64,000 nt of DNA from Micromonospora radicis. Its GTDB lineage: Bacteria > Actinomycetota > Actinomycetes > Mycobacteriales > Micromonosporaceae. The stretch lies in NCBI RefSeq assembly GCF_003583405.1, contig NZ_QXEC01000028.1, positions 1 to 64,000 on the forward strand, in the 5' to 3' direction. Position 1 is the stretch's first letter. Each line of letters opens with the position of its first letter. This document shows, in pieces, positions 36,729 through 46,121 of the stretch. The position numbers and the translations under genes are program-made. The notes beneath the pieces were generated by a model. It was not told where the DNA came from. It was given only the letters and a program-made list of their open reading frames with translations, and did no database searches.

Positions 36729-39700
36729 TCAACGCATGCCGCGTAGGGCGGTCTGGAGGCGTTCCTGGGCGCGACGGCGTCGCTCGTTGCTGGCGCCCAG
36801 GATCAGCAGCAGGAATCCGACCGGGATCAACGCCAACCACGGACCGAGGCTGAACAGCGCGTGTACGGCCGCGATCGCGGTGACGACCGCGCCGACGATC
36901 ACCGGCGCCTGCTGTTGACTCATCGACCCGAAGACCAGGACGCCGACCGCGCCGAGCAGCAGCAGCACCTGGCGCAGCGTACTCGAGTCGGTGGCCACCA
37001 CGATGGCCAGCGTCGGTACGAAGGCGGTCACCAGCGCCGGCCCGTACGCCACCCAGCTGCTCAGCTCGGGGCGTTGCCGCAACTCCAGGACGCCGACCAG
37101 CAGGGCCAGCGCGGCGAACGGCAGGGTGTATGCCTCGGGCAGCGCCACGTTTGCGACCCACATCAGGATCCACCAGGCGGTGATTTCGCAGATCACCACC
37201 GCCCAGAACAGGATCCGTCGCTCGACCGGGCGACGGCCGGGGCGCAGGGCCGCGATGCCGAGGACCGCACCCCAGGCGGCCAGCAGCGCGGCGATGTGCC
37301 GGGGCGAGTCGAAGGCCAGGGCCAGCGCGATCAGCGCGGCGGCGTGGGCGCTCCATTCCACCGTCGCCGCCTCACGCTGCGCCTCGGGGCGACGTAGCCG
37401 GGGCAGCGTCGCGGCGAAGACCTGGAGGGCGGCGCCGACCGCGAGTACGCCGAACGCGGACCAGACCGCGGCGAGCCCAGCCACCAGACCGGCGGTGAGT
37501 ACGAACAGCTGCGCCATCAGCGAGGCGAACAGCCAGCCGAGGATGCGCGCCCGGGCGGTGGTGCCGAACAGCGCTGCGACCACGCCGACGCCGACGGCAC
37601 CGCCGAGGCTCAACAGGGTCAGGTCCCGGGTGGCGAGGCTGCCGGCCAGCCCCGCCCCACCGGCGGCCAGGCCGATCAGGAAGACCAGTACCCGGGCCAG
37701 CCGCAACGACCGTGCCCGCTCCACGATGGACGGCGGTGGGGTCAGCGCCAGCCCCAGCATCGAGATGGTGAACACCACCAGTGCCGCCCGGGTGCTCGTC
37801 GGCCAGCCACCACCGAGGGCGATCGGGGCGATCAACAGGGTCACCGCGGCGCCGGGCAGCACCACCGGTACGGCCCGGGAACGACGGCCACCGCTGAAGC
37901 CGGTGGCCGCCAGCGCCGCCGTCACGGTGAGCAGCAGCGCGGTCAGCACGTGGGTGGGGTTGACCGCGGCGGGCGGGGGATCGAGCAGTTCGGGTGGCGG
38001 GCCCTGCCAGATCCGGTCGAGCGTACGGTGCGGGTCGACCAGCGCGGCCAGCAGCGACGGCGCGATGGAGATCAGCGCCAGGACGGTCGGCAGGGCAGCG
38101 GCGGCCAGCGCCCCGGCGGCCGGGCTCACCCGCCACCTGCGCCGGGAAGCGTCGTCGGGCGATCGGCGCAGCGCCCCGTCCAGCAGCACCGACCAGCGGC
38201 GGATCGGGGTACCCGGGTCGGCGGGTGGTTCGGTGGCGCCGCGGACCAGTTCGGCGAGCACCCCGAGCAGGGCCGCCGCGGCCGCGTAGACGCCGATCGG
38301 CAGGTGGACGGGTACGGCCGCCAGCGCGGTCACCACCGCGCCACCGGCCACTCCGGCGCTGGCCCAGGGGAGGTACTGCGGAACCTGCCGGCGGACCACG
38401 GCCACCGCGGCCAGCCCGAGGCTCGACGCGGCCAGGCCTGCGGTCAGTACCACCTCGGGCAGGTGACCGAACTCGGCCGCCAGCGCGGCGGTGGCCCCGG
38501 GCAGCGCCAACAGCGCTGCGCCCAGCGCGGCGCCGCCGATCTGCGCCAGATGCGGCGGCATGCCCTCGCGGTCGAGGTCGTCGACGAGCGAGACCGCCGT
38601 GGACCGGGCCAGCGCCGCCACCACCGTGCCGATCACCGCGATGCTGCCCAGCGCCAGCGCGGTGGTCGACGGGCGGACCAGACCGGCGCCGGCCGCGTGC
38701 AGCGCCACCACTGCGGCGACGGTGATCCGGGACAGCGCGGCCCGCGGGTCGTACGAGGCGACGGCGGCCATCCCGACGACGGTCGCGACCATGGCGCCGA
38801 TCAGGACCGGCGACCACCAGGCCAGGTCGAAGGCGGCGGGGGCGCCGATGGTGGCCAGCACCACCGCCACGCCGGAGACGTCGTAGCGCCACGGCGGTGG
38901 CAGCAGGATGCCGGCGGCCAGCGCGAGCAGCAGCAGCGCGATCGGGCCCTGCCAGGTGGTACCGCCGGTCGGCGCGGCCGGCCAGCCGCTGAGGTCACCG
39001 TTCCAGATCGGACCGGGGGTGGCCAGGACACCGACCCCGCCACGCAGCGCCATCCAGCCGGCCAGCAGGCCGATCAGCACCCCGCCGACGGCGAGCCCGA
39101 GCACCGGCCCGCGTCGCCACTGTTCCGGCATCGCCCGGGCGGCCACCGCGACCACCAGGACGAGCGCGGCGGCGACGGCGAGCTGTCCGCCGGGCGCGAC
39201 CACCGTGCCGATCCGCAGCAGCGTGGCGACCAGTGCGGCGGTCACCGCCGCGGCGGCCAGGTCGGAGCCGTCCAGCGCCAGGTCGGCGCGGCGGCCGAGG
39301 TCGATCGAGGGGGCGAGGAAGAGGAGCACGGCGGAGACCAGCAGCAGCGCGGCGACCCAGGCGTCGGCCACGGTGGCGCCGGGCGCGCCGAACCCGGCGG
39401 CGGCGACCATCAGCGCGCCGAGGCCGGTACCCACCGACAGCGGTGCCGGGATCTGCCGCTGGGACACCTGGACGACGGCGGCGTAGCCGAGCGTGACGCA
39501 GACCGCGAGGAAACTGGCGGCCAGTACCGGCACGGTCGCCTCGCGCAGGCTCGCCGGGGTCAACACGGGGCCGTCGGGCGCGACGGCCGCGACGAAGGCG
39601 GCCACCGCTCCGGGCAGTGCGAACGCCGCACCACCGGCGGCCCACGCCGAGACGGTGTCCGCCGCGGCCGGGGCGAGCCGGATCCGCGGCGCGGCGGCGA

Positions 39701-41723
39701 TCAGGACGCCGGCGAGGGCGAGGGCGAGCAGTACGGCGGCGGTCAGCGCCGGACGGGCCAGGGCGGCTCCGGCGCCGGCCAGCCCGACGCCCGCGGCGGC
39801 CACCGCGTGCGCCAGCGCGGCCCGGGTGGTGCGGGCGGAGAGCCCGAGCGCCCCGATGCCGATCGCGGTGAGCACCATCGGCCACGGTGCCACCGCCCAG
39901 CCCAGCCCGAACGAGGCGGGTACGGCGAGAGCGGTCAGCGCGGCACCGGTCACCGCGAACTCGCGGCGGATCTCCGGCGGCAGCGCCAACACCGCCGCGA
40001 CGGTGAGCAGGAAGGCGCTGGCGGCGAGCTGCCACGTGGTCGGTCCCACCGCGGCGGCCAGCTCGGCCGGGTAGCTGTCGAGGTCGGCCGCCCAGGCCGG
40101 CAGCGCGGCCTGGATCGGCGCGATGCCGGCGCGCAGGGCGCTGCCCGCGACGACCACGCCGCTGACCGTGAGCGCCACCGCGGAGGCCAGTTGTGGTCCA
40201 CGGCGGGCCGATTCCGGTACCGCGCGCACCGCCAGGCCGGTGACCGCGATGACGGCCGCGATCAGCAGCAGCGAGCGTCCGGGCAGCGCCACCGAGGCGA
40301 CCCGGCCCAGCGCGCCGATGACGGCGAGGGTGAGTACGCCGGCACCGATGTCGGGTAGCGGCGCCCGCCGGAGCACCAGCGTGCCGGCCAGGCAGACCGC
40401 GGCGGCGAGCAACAGCACCAGCCCGGTGCCGACGGCATCGGGCACGGTTTCGGCCCGCAGCAGCGCGGTCACCGCGGAGCCGAGGGCCAGCACCACGGCG
40501 ACGCCGTGCAGCGCCCAGGTCAGCTCCCGGAGCCCGGGCACCGGGCGAGCGGGCGTGCTGGCCGCAGTGGCGGCGATCGGGTCCAGCACCTCACCGGACT
40601 CTTCCGGGGCGCCCTCGGGGCGGCCTTCGGCCGGCCGCTGGCGCGGGGTGCTCGGCCGGCCGGGCGGGGTGGCCGGACCGTCGACCGGTGGCCGTTCCAC
40701 GGTGACCGGGGAGCGGGCCAACCAGAGATCGATCACGGCCACCACGGTCAGCACCACCGCCCAGCCCGCGGGGCCGCTGACCCGGTCGTACGCCAGCAGC
40801 GGCACCACCGGCTGGGCGGCCAGCACGGTGGCGAAGCGGGGCGCGCGCAGCCGGGTCCAGCCGGCGTACCCGACGGAGACGGCGGCGGTGACCGCGAAGA
40901 TCACCCCGGCGAAGACCGCGCCGGAGGCGCCGCCGCCGATCCGGTCCACCGCCCACAGCGCGTACCCGGCGAGCGGCACCAGCAGCAGACCGACCGCGGA
41001 GATCGTCTCGGCGGTGGAGGTCAGCCCGCGTCGGGTCAGCACCGGTGGGGCGAGCAGCATGAGCACGGTGGCCAGCAGCAGGATGCCGAGCCGGGCCAGC
41101 GCGTCCATCGAACTGGTCGCGACCACGGCGAAGACCACCGCGGCCACCCCGAGCAGCAACGCGCCGAGGCCGAGCGGGATGTTCTGGACCTCTCGCGAGG
41201 ACGCCTCCGGCGGGTGCTCCGGGTCGTCGGCGTCCAGCCAGACGGGCGCGGTACGCGCTGGCGGCGGGTCGTCGGGGCCGGGGGTGGCGCCCTGCCGTGG
41301 TACCCGGGGTGGTGACCCGGGGCCGGCGGTCGGCTGTCCCCGCGGCGGCGCCGGGTCAGCCGGTGGCGGTGGGACGGTGCTCCGCTTCGGCTGCTGGGCG
41401 GGCGGCACGGTGTCGTTGCCGGACGGCTTGGCCGGTGGCCGACGCCGCAGCACCCGGCGCGGCCGGGCGGTCTGCCGGACCCGTTCGTCACCGACGTTGC
41501 CGGCGTGTGCGAGCGTGTCCCGCTGGAAGATCGCGGCCTGCATCTTGGACGCGAGTTGCCGCTGCTCACTGGCGATGGCGGCCTCGCGGGCCTTCATCTC
41601 CGCGATGGACCGTTCGATCTCGGCCAGGTGCTCGGCCCACTGTGGCTGGTGGGCGCCGCATCGCGGGCAGCGGACCGCCGGCTTGATCTCCCGACCGCAC
41701 GAGGAGCACTGAAAGGTCGCCAC
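36729..41723 (-). CDS. Giant polytopic membrane protein, SCO7613-C-terminal-domain type
   Basis: 1,664 residues. An N-terminal zinc ribbon (CSSCGREIKPAVRCPRCG) precedes a short coiled coil (about 30-70, EIERSIAEMKAREAAIASEQ) and a Pro-rich linker (about 80-180). The rest is dozens of hydrophobic helices, mostly Ala/Val/Leu, in repeated bundles separated by short loops. The organisation matches actinobacterial proteins named after Streptomyces SCO7613; function unknown. The start is GTG 41723 with GGAGGGGTGTC upstream. The highly biased helices create long false frames on the opposite strand. It is transcribed separately from ugd, which ends in a palindrome upstream. Confidence 0.87.
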   Translation of the reverse strand: MATFQCSSCGREIKPAVRCPRCGAHQPQWAEHLAEIERSIAEMKAREAAIASEQRQLASKMQAAIFQRDTLAHAGNVGDERVRQTARPRRVLRRRPPAKPSGNDTVPPAQQPKRSTVPPPPADPAPPRGQPTAGPGSPPRVPRQGATPGPDDPPPARTAPVWLDADDPEHPPEASSREVQNIPLGLGALLLGVAAVVFAVVATSSMDALARLGILLLATVLMLLAPPVLTRRGLTSTAETISAVGLLLVPLAGYALWAVDRIGGGASGAVFAGVIFAVTAAVSVGYAGWTRLRAPRFATVLAAQPVVPLLAYDRVSGPAGWAVVLTVVAVIDLWLARSPVTVERPPVDGPATPPGRPSTPRQRPAEGRPEGAPEESGEVLDPIAATAASTPARPVPGLRELTWALHGVAVVLALGSAVTALLRAETVPDAVGTGLVLLLAAAVCLAGTLVLRRAPLPDIGAGVLTLAVIGALGRVASVALPGRSLLLIAAVIAVTGLAVRAVPESARRGPQLASAVALTVSGVVVAGSALRAGIAPIQAALPAWAADLDSYPAELAAAVGPTTWQLAASAFLLTVAAVLALPPEIRREFAVTGAALTALAVPASFGLGWAVAPWPMVLTAIGIGALGLSARTTRAALAHAVAAAGVGLAGAGAALARPALTAAVLLALALAGVLIAAAPRIRLAPAAADTVSAWAAGGAAFALPGAVAAFVAAVAPDGPVLTPASLREATVPVLAASFLAVCVTLGYAAVVQVSQRQIPAPLSVGTGLGALMVAAAGFGAPGATVADAWVAALLLVSAVLLFLAPSIDLGRRADLALDGSDLAAAAVTAALVATLLRIGTVVAPGGQLAVAAALVLVVAVAARAMPEQWRRGPVLGLAVGGVLIGLLAGWMALRGGVGVLATPGPIWNGDLSGWPAAPTGGTTWQGPIALLLLALAAGILLPPPWRYDVSGVAVVLATIGAPAAFDLAWWSPVLIGAMVATVVGMAAVASYDPRAALSRITVAAVVALHAAGAGLVRPSTTALALGSIAVIGTVVAALARSTAVSLVDDLDREGMPPHLAQIGGAALGAALLALPGATAALAAEFGHLPEVVLTAGLAASSLGLAAVAVVRRQVPQYLPWASAGVAGGAVVTALAAVPVHLPIGVYAAAAALLGVLAELVRGATEPPADPGTPIRRWSVLLDGALRRSPDDASRRRWRVSPAAGALAAAALPTVLALISIAPSLLAALVDPHRTLDRIWQGPPPELLDPPPAAVNPTHVLTALLLTVTAALAATGFSGGRRSRAVPVVLPGAAVTLLIAPIALGGGWPTSTRAALVVFTISMLGLALTPPPSIVERARSLRLARVLVFLIGLAAGGAGLAGSLATRDLTLLSLGGAVGVGVVAALFGTTARARILGWLFASLMAQLFVLTAGLVAGLAAVWSAFGVLAVGAALQVFAATLPRLRRPEAQREAATVEWSAHAAALIALALAFDSPRHIAALLAAWGAVLGIAALRPGRRPVERRILFWAVVICEITAWWILMWVANVALPEAYTLPFAALALLVGVLELRQRPELSSWVAYGPALVTAFVPTLAIVVATDSSTLRQVLLLLGAVGVLVFGSMSQQQAPVIVGAVVTAIAAVHALFSLGPWLALIPVGFLLLILGASNERRRRAQERLQTALRGMR

Positions 41724-41845
41724 GACACCCCTCCACCCGCACTGTGGATTCCCACTGTCGCAGCATGCACAATGCCGCCCCGGAATTCGACAGTTGTCGG
41801 CGGGTCACCCCCCGTCCGCCGCCGAAGGCGCGGGCCACCTTCACA

Positions 41846-41912
41846 GATCTTGCACTTTCGGTCGCCGCATTCCGCGCATAAGCCGCCGAACGCCGACCGA
41901 AAGTGCAAGATC
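41846..41912. terminator. 19-bp perfect palindrome after the UDP-sugar dehydrogenase gene
   Basis: Arm GATCTTGCACTTTCGGTCG (41846-41864) is exactly complemented at 41894-41912, with a 29-nt loop. It lies 27 nt past the minus-strand stop of the dehydrogenase gene and about 120 bp before the giant membrane protein start. Its outer end AGATCTTGCAC closely matches AGATCTTGGAC in the 7158-7210 element. Confidence 0.75.
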
Positions 41913-41938
41913 GCGGGCAGGGGTGCCCCCGGGATCGG

Positions 41939-43366
41939 CTACGGCCGTCCCAGCCCCCGGTACTCCCAGCCCGCCTGGGTCCAGAGCGTCGAGTCGAGGC
42001 AGTTGCGGGCGTCGACCACGCGGCGGCCGGCGACCAGGTCGCCGAGGGCGTTCGGGTCGGCGTTGCGGAAGTCCGCCCACTCGGTGAGAACGCAGACCAG
42101 GTCGCTGCCGGCGACCGCCTCGGCGATACCGGACTCGTAGGTCAGCTCCGGAACCGCGCGGCGGGCGTTGTCGATGCCCTGCGGGTCGTAGACGTGAACG
42201 TCGGCGCCGGCCTTGTGCAGCAGCGCGGCGACGGCGAGGGCGGGTGCGTCGCGTACGTCGTCGGTGTTGGGTTTGAAGGTGGCGCCGAGCACCGCGATCC
42301 GGGTGCCGGACAGGTCCGGGCCGGCGGGGCCGGAGCGGCGGCCGAGCAGCTCGGCGGCGAGTTGCAGGACCCGGGTACGGCGGCGCAGGTTGATCAGGTC
42401 GACCTCGTGCAGGAAGCGCAGTGCCTCACCGGCGCCCAGTTCCTGCGCCCGGGCCTGGAAGGCCCGGATGTCCTTGGGCAGGCAGGCGCCGCCGAAGCCG
42501 AGCCCGGCCTGCAGGAAGCGGTTGCCGATCCGCGGGTCGTACCCGATGGCGCGGGCCAGCTGGGTGACGTCGCCGCCGGCGACCTCGCAGACCTCGGCCA
42601 TCGCGTTGATGAACGAGATCTTGGTGGCCAGGAAGGCGTTCGCGGCGACCTTGACCAACTCGGCGGTGGCGAAGTCGGTGACCACCAGGGGTACCTCGCG
42701 GTCCTCGGTGGCGGCCAGGTCGAACACGCCCTTGTGCGCCGCGTACAGCATGCTGTTGGCCCACTCGCTCTTGACGCCGACCACGATCCGGTTCGGCCGC
42801 AGTACGTCGTCGACGGCGAAGCCCTCCTGGAGGAACTCCGGGCTCCAGGCCACCTCGACGTCGAGGTTGGTGGGGGCGTGCTTGCTGACCAGCTGCTCCA
42901 CCCACTCGGCGGTGCCCACCGGGACGGTGGACTTGCCGACGATCAACGCCTTGCGGCTGAGGTGCTGGGCGAGGCTGGTCACCGACGCCTCGACGTACGA
43001 CAGGTCGGCGCCCATCCCGTCGGCGCGCTGCGGCGTGCCCACGCAGATGAAGTGCACGTCACCAAAGTCGGCGGTCTCGGCGATGTCGGTGCTGAACCGC
43101 AGGCGGCCGGCGGCGAGGTTGCGCCGCAGCAGCTCGTCCAGGCCGGGCTCGTGGATCGGCACCTCACCGGCGTTCAGCTTGGCGATCTTGTCTGGGTCGA
43201 CGTCGTAGCCGAGTACCTCGTAGCCGAGTTCTGCGTAGCAGATGGCGTAGGTCGCGCCGAGGTAGCCGGTGCCCAGGAACGTCACCCGGGGGCGGGAGGC
43301 ACCCGAGGGGGGTGTCACCGCGGCGATGACGGGCATCGGCTGGGTGTTCGGGTACGGGATGGTCAC
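41939..43366 (-). CDS. UDP-glucose/GDP-mannose dehydrogenase family protein
   Basis: 475 residues. It oxidises a nucleotide sugar twice to the uronic acid using NAD. The Rossmann motif is VTFLGTGYLGATYA, the catalytic Cys is in GFGGACLPKDIRAF (C295), and the conserved Lys is in ELVKVAANAFLATK (K239). The C-terminal domain has LGATFKPNTDDVRDAPA. UDP-glucose is the likely substrate by frequency; GDP-mannose cannot be excluded, especially with a mannose-1-phosphate guanylyltransferase 8 kb away. GTG 43366 follows CGGAGAGACAGGC. Divergent from acyl-CoA dehydrogenase. Confidence 0.9.
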   Translation of the reverse strand: MTIPYPNTQPMPVIAAVTPPSGASRPRVTFLGTGYLGATYAICYAELGYEVLGYDVDPDKIAKLNAGEVPIHEPGLDELLRRNLAAGRLRFSTDIAETADFGDVHFICVGTPQRADGMGADLSYVEASVTSLAQHLSRKALIVGKSTVPVGTAEWVEQLVSKHAPTNLDVEVAWSPEFLQEGFAVDDVLRPNRIVVGVKSEWANSMLYAAHKGVFDLAATEDREVPLVVTDFATAELVKVAANAFLATKISFINAMAEVCEVAGGDVTQLARAIGYDPRIGNRFLQAGLGFGGACLPKDIRAFQARAQELGAGEALRFLHEVDLINLRRRTRVLQLAAELLGRRSGPAGPDLSGTRIAVLGATFKPNTDDVRDAPALAVAALLHKAGADVHVYDPQGIDNARRAVPELTYESGIAEAVAGSDLVCVLTEWADFRNADPNALGDLVAGRRVVDARNCLDSTLWTQAGWEYRGLGRP

Positions 43367-43614
43367 GCCTGTCTCTCCGCTCGTACTGGCGGCGCAATCG
43401 CGTCGCGGTCCGCTGCGGCGCCTGGCCGGGCACCGGAGGGGTAGTGCTGGGTACGTCTTCCATCATCGCCGAACGGCGGTGGGCTCCGTCATCGGCGATC
43501 CTACGCGCCGGTAACATCGCCTGAACTGTGGTCGTTATCCTTCATTCTGCGCGGTGGGCGTCCCGGTGACGACCTACAGATTGCGCATGATAGCCGTCAA
43601 GGGGAGGGGCCGGC

Positions 43615-44781
43615 ATGGCCGCAGATCAGTCGTCGTTCGACGTGTATCGGTTGCCCGAGGAGCATGAGGCGATCCGGGAGGCGGTCCGTGAGGTCTGTGC
43701 GGCCAAGGTGGCGCCGCAGGCCGCTGAGGCGGACGAGAGCGGTGAGTTCCCGAAGGCGTCGTACGACGCCCTGCGGGCCGCGGACTTCCACGCTCCGCAC
43801 ATCCCGGTCGAGTACGGCGGCGCCGGGGCGGACGCCCTGGCCACCGCGATCGTGATCGAGGAGGTGGCCCGGGCCTGCGCCTCGTCCTCGCTGATTCCGG
43901 CGGTGAACAAGCTGGGCACCATGCCGCTGCTGCTGGCCGGATCGGACGAACTCAAGCGCCGCTACCTGACCCCGGTCGCCGCCGGTGAGGCGATGTTCTC
44001 GTACTGCCTCTCGGAGCCGGAGGCCGGCAGCGACGCGGCGTCGATGACCACCCGGGCGGTACGTGACGGAGAACACTGGGTGCTCAACGGCGTGAAGCGG
44101 TGGATCACCAACGCCGGGGTCTCCGAGTTCTACACGGTCTTCGCGGTGACCGACCCGAGTGCCCGGTCCCGCGGCATCTCCGCCTTCGTGGTCGAGAAGT
44201 CCGATCCCGGCGTCAGCTTCGGCGCGCCGGAGAAGAAGCTCGGCATCAAGGGCTCCCCGACCCGCGAGGTCTACCTGGACAACGTGCGGATCCCGGCGGA
44301 CCGGATGATCGGCGCCGAGGGCACCGGGTTCGGCACCGCGATGCAGACCCTGGACCACACCCGGGTGACCATCGCCGCGCAGGCGGTCGGCATCGCCCAG
44401 GGCGCGCTCGACTACGCCAAGGGGTACGTCGCCGAGCGCAAGCAGTTCGGCAAGGCGGTCGCCGAGTTCCAGGGCGTGCAGTTCATGCTCGCCGACATGG
44501 GCATGAAGCTGGAGGCGGCGCGGCAGTTGACGTACGCCGCGGCCGGCCGGTCCGAGCGGGGCGACGCCGACCTCACCTACTTCGGCGCGGCGGCCAAGTG
44601 CTTCGCCTCCGACGCCGCGATGGAGATCACCACCGACGCGGTGCAGCTGTTGGGCGGCTACGGCTACACCCGGGACTACCCGGTGGAGCGGATGATGCGC
44701 GACGCCAAGATCACCCAGATCTACGAGGGTACGAACCAGGTGCAGCGGATCGTGATGGCCCGCCAGCTGCTCAAGGGCTGA
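43615..44781 (+). CDS. Acyl-CoA dehydrogenase (FadE25-like)
   Basis: 388-residue flavoprotein for the first step of beta-oxidation or branched acyl-CoA oxidation. Signatures are CLSEPEAGSDAASMTTRAV (FAD/acyl loop), QFGKAVAEFQGVQFMLADM and the catalytic Glu in QIYEGTNQVQRIVMAR. It starts at ATG 43615 after AAGGGGAGGGGCCGGC. Its position downstream of purK-purE matches fadE25 in the recalled mycobacterial map. A strong terminator follows. Confidence 0.93.
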   Translation: MAADQSSFDVYRLPEEHEAIREAVREVCAAKVAPQAAEADESGEFPKASYDALRAADFHAPHIPVEYGGAGADALATAIVIEEVARACASSSLIPAVNKLGTMPLLLAGSDELKRRYLTPVAAGEAMFSYCLSEPEAGSDAASMTTRAVRDGEHWVLNGVKRWITNAGVSEFYTVFAVTDPSARSRGISAFVVEKSDPGVSFGAPEKKLGIKGSPTREVYLDNVRIPADRMIGAEGTGFGTAMQTLDHTRVTIAAQAVGIAQGALDYAKGYVAERKQFGKAVAEFQGVQFMLADMGMKLEAARQLTYAAAGRSERGDADLTYFGAAAKCFASDAAMEITTDAVQLLGGYGYTRDYPVERMMRDAKITQIYEGTNQVQRIVMARQLLKG

Positions 44782-44788
44782 CGTGCGA

Positions 44789-44821
44789 CGCCCGCCCGGC
44801 GGGGTCGCCACCGGGCGGGCG
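44789..44821. terminator. Bidirectional terminator after acyl-CoA dehydrogenase
   Basis: An 11-bp perfect GC stem (44789-44799 with 44811-44821) around an 11-nt loop lies 8 nt past the stop and before the stop of the convergent membrane gene. Confidence 0.8.
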
Positions 44822-44837
44822 CGGGTGCGTCCTCGGC

Positions 44838-45485
44838 TCAGTTGGTGGCGTCGTCGCGGCGGGGCAGGTTGCCCGGCGGCGCCGACCACGGCGACGCGCC
44901 ACCGATACGCCGGGGCAGCGGCTCGGTCGGCGTCTCGTCCGGTGCGGGGTAGCCGAGGCTGAGTGGTGTGGTCTCGCGCTCCGCCGCCGGGGCCAGCGGC
45001 CAGTCGGTCAGCGGCTGCTCCTGCGTCGGAGCCTCCGCCGGCACCGGCTCGGCGACCGGCTGCGGCCAGCGGCGCCACCGTTGACCGCTGAACGTCGCCA
45101 TCAGCAGCAGCACGCCGATCAGGAAGAGCGTGCCGTTCTCCACGGGCAGCCGCAGCGGTAGCGGGTCGCCGAGGAACTCCCAGTCGCCGGGGATGCGGTC
45201 GCGGACCCGGAACGGAGTGACGAACAGCCCCACGTACGGGGTGATCAGTAGCAGCCCGGCCACCAGCGGGCCGAGCGGTGAGATCCGTAGCGTGCCGAGC
45301 AGGCCCAGCACGATGCCGCCGACGGCGAGGTAGACGGCCGGTTCGATCAGGTTGGCCGTGTTCGATGTGCCGATCTCCACCCACCGGTTCACGGTGCCGG
45401 CCGACCCGTCCTGCCCGAGGGTGATCAACACCCAGGTGATCGGCGCCACCACCAGCCCGGCGAGGAAGCTCCACAGATGTCGCAT
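44838..45485 (-). CDS. Uncharacterised membrane protein with Pro/Thr-rich cytoplasmic tail
   Basis: 215 residues. Helices are visible at LWSFLAGLVVAPITWVLI, AVYLAVGGIVLGLLGTL, LGPLVAGLLLITPYVGLFV and TLFLIGVLLLMATF. The last ~80 residues are hydrophilic and Pro/Glu/Thr-rich. I do not recognise the family. ATG 45485 is chosen because an earlier in-frame start would lie inside the divergent thioesterase gene, and MRHLWSFLAG is a natural N-terminus for a membrane protein. Confidence 0.75.
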   Translation of the reverse strand: MRHLWSFLAGLVVAPITWVLITLGQDGSAGTVNRWVEIGTSNTANLIEPAVYLAVGGIVLGLLGTLRISPLGPLVAGLLLITPYVGLFVTPFRVRDRIPGDWEFLGDPLPLRLPVENGTLFLIGVLLLMATFSGQRWRRWPQPVAEPVPAEAPTQEQPLTDWPLAPAAERETTPLSLGYPAPDETPTEPLPRRIGGASPWSAPPGNLPRRDDATN

Positions 45486-45495
45486 CCGCGCACCG

Positions 45496-45501
45496 TACCG
45501 T
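45496..45501 (+). promoter_or_regulatory. Candidate -10 box of the thioesterase gene (leaderless)
   Basis: TACCGT, 7-nt spacer, ATG at 45509. The opposite strand reads TACGGT, 4-9 nt from the start of the divergent membrane gene, so one 23-bp spacer may serve both. Confidence 0.4.
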
Positions 45502-45508
45502 TTCCGCC

Positions 45509-46027
45509 ATGACCGAGCACCCCTGCGCCGCACCGGCGGGTAAACCCACGTCGTACTCCCGGGTGACACTCAGCCGGATCATGACCGCCGTCGACGTCAA
45601 CCTCTACGGCACCGTGCACGGCGGAGTGCTGATGAAGTTCATCGACGACGTCGCCGGGGCGGCGGCGGCCCGGCACAGCGGCGGTACGGCGGTGACCGCC
45701 GCCATCGACGAGATCGTCTTCTCCGAGGCGGTCCGGGTGGGCGACCTGGTGCACGCGTACGCCCAGGTGAACTGGACCGGGCAGACCTCGATGGAGGTCG
45801 GCGTACGGGTGATGGCCGAGCGCTGGGACTCGGCCGAGGAGGCGCCGGTGCGGGTGGCCACCGCGTACCTCGTCTTCGTCGGCGTCGAGGTCGGCGGTGC
45901 GCCCCGGCCGGTGCGCCCGGTGGCGCCGGAGACGCCCGACGACGAGCGGCGCTGGCGGGAGGCGGAGATCCGCCGGGCGCACCGGTTGGCCCGTCGCCGC
46001 GCCATCCAGGCCCACCGCGCGAGTTGA
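45509..46027 (+). CDS. Acyl-CoA thioesterase (hotdog fold)
   Basis: 172 residues. The hotdog signature NLYGTVHGGVLMKFIDDVAG is complete, followed by DEIVFSEAVRVGDLVHAYAQV and ATAYLVFVGVE. Family members hydrolyse medium- or long-chain acyl-CoA. The C-terminal ~35 residues are strongly basic and Arg-rich. Near the acyl-CoA dehydrogenase and acetoacetyl-CoA synthetase genes, it fits lipid metabolism. Confidence 0.9.
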   Translation: MTEHPCAAPAGKPTSYSRVTLSRIMTAVDVNLYGTVHGGVLMKFIDDVAGAAAARHSGGTAVTAAIDEIVFSEAVRVGDLVHAYAQVNWTGQTSMEVGVRVMAERWDSAEEAPVRVATAYLVFVGVEVGGAPRPVRPVAPETPDDERRWREAEIRRAHRLARRRAIQAHRAS

Positions 46028-46063
46028 GCCACAGCCGAATGAACCGGATAGCTAATCCACTTG

Positions 46064-46072
46064 TGCTAGCGT
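46064..46072 (+). promoter_or_regulatory. Extended -10 promoter of the SDR gene
   Basis: TGCTAGCGT fits the TGnTAnnnT extended -10 pattern, about 50 bp before ATG 46122. No good -35 is needed for this class. Confidence 0.45.
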
Positions 46073-46121
46073 CGGAGCTGAGCGGATGGGGTATCCGTAT
46101 TTCTGGGATGGGTGGACGGTC

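Noticed and set aside
37950..40358. An ~800-codon open frame antisense to the giant membrane protein
   Set aside because: It is Gly/Arg/Gln-rich nonsense produced by Ala/Val/Leu codon bias on the true strand.
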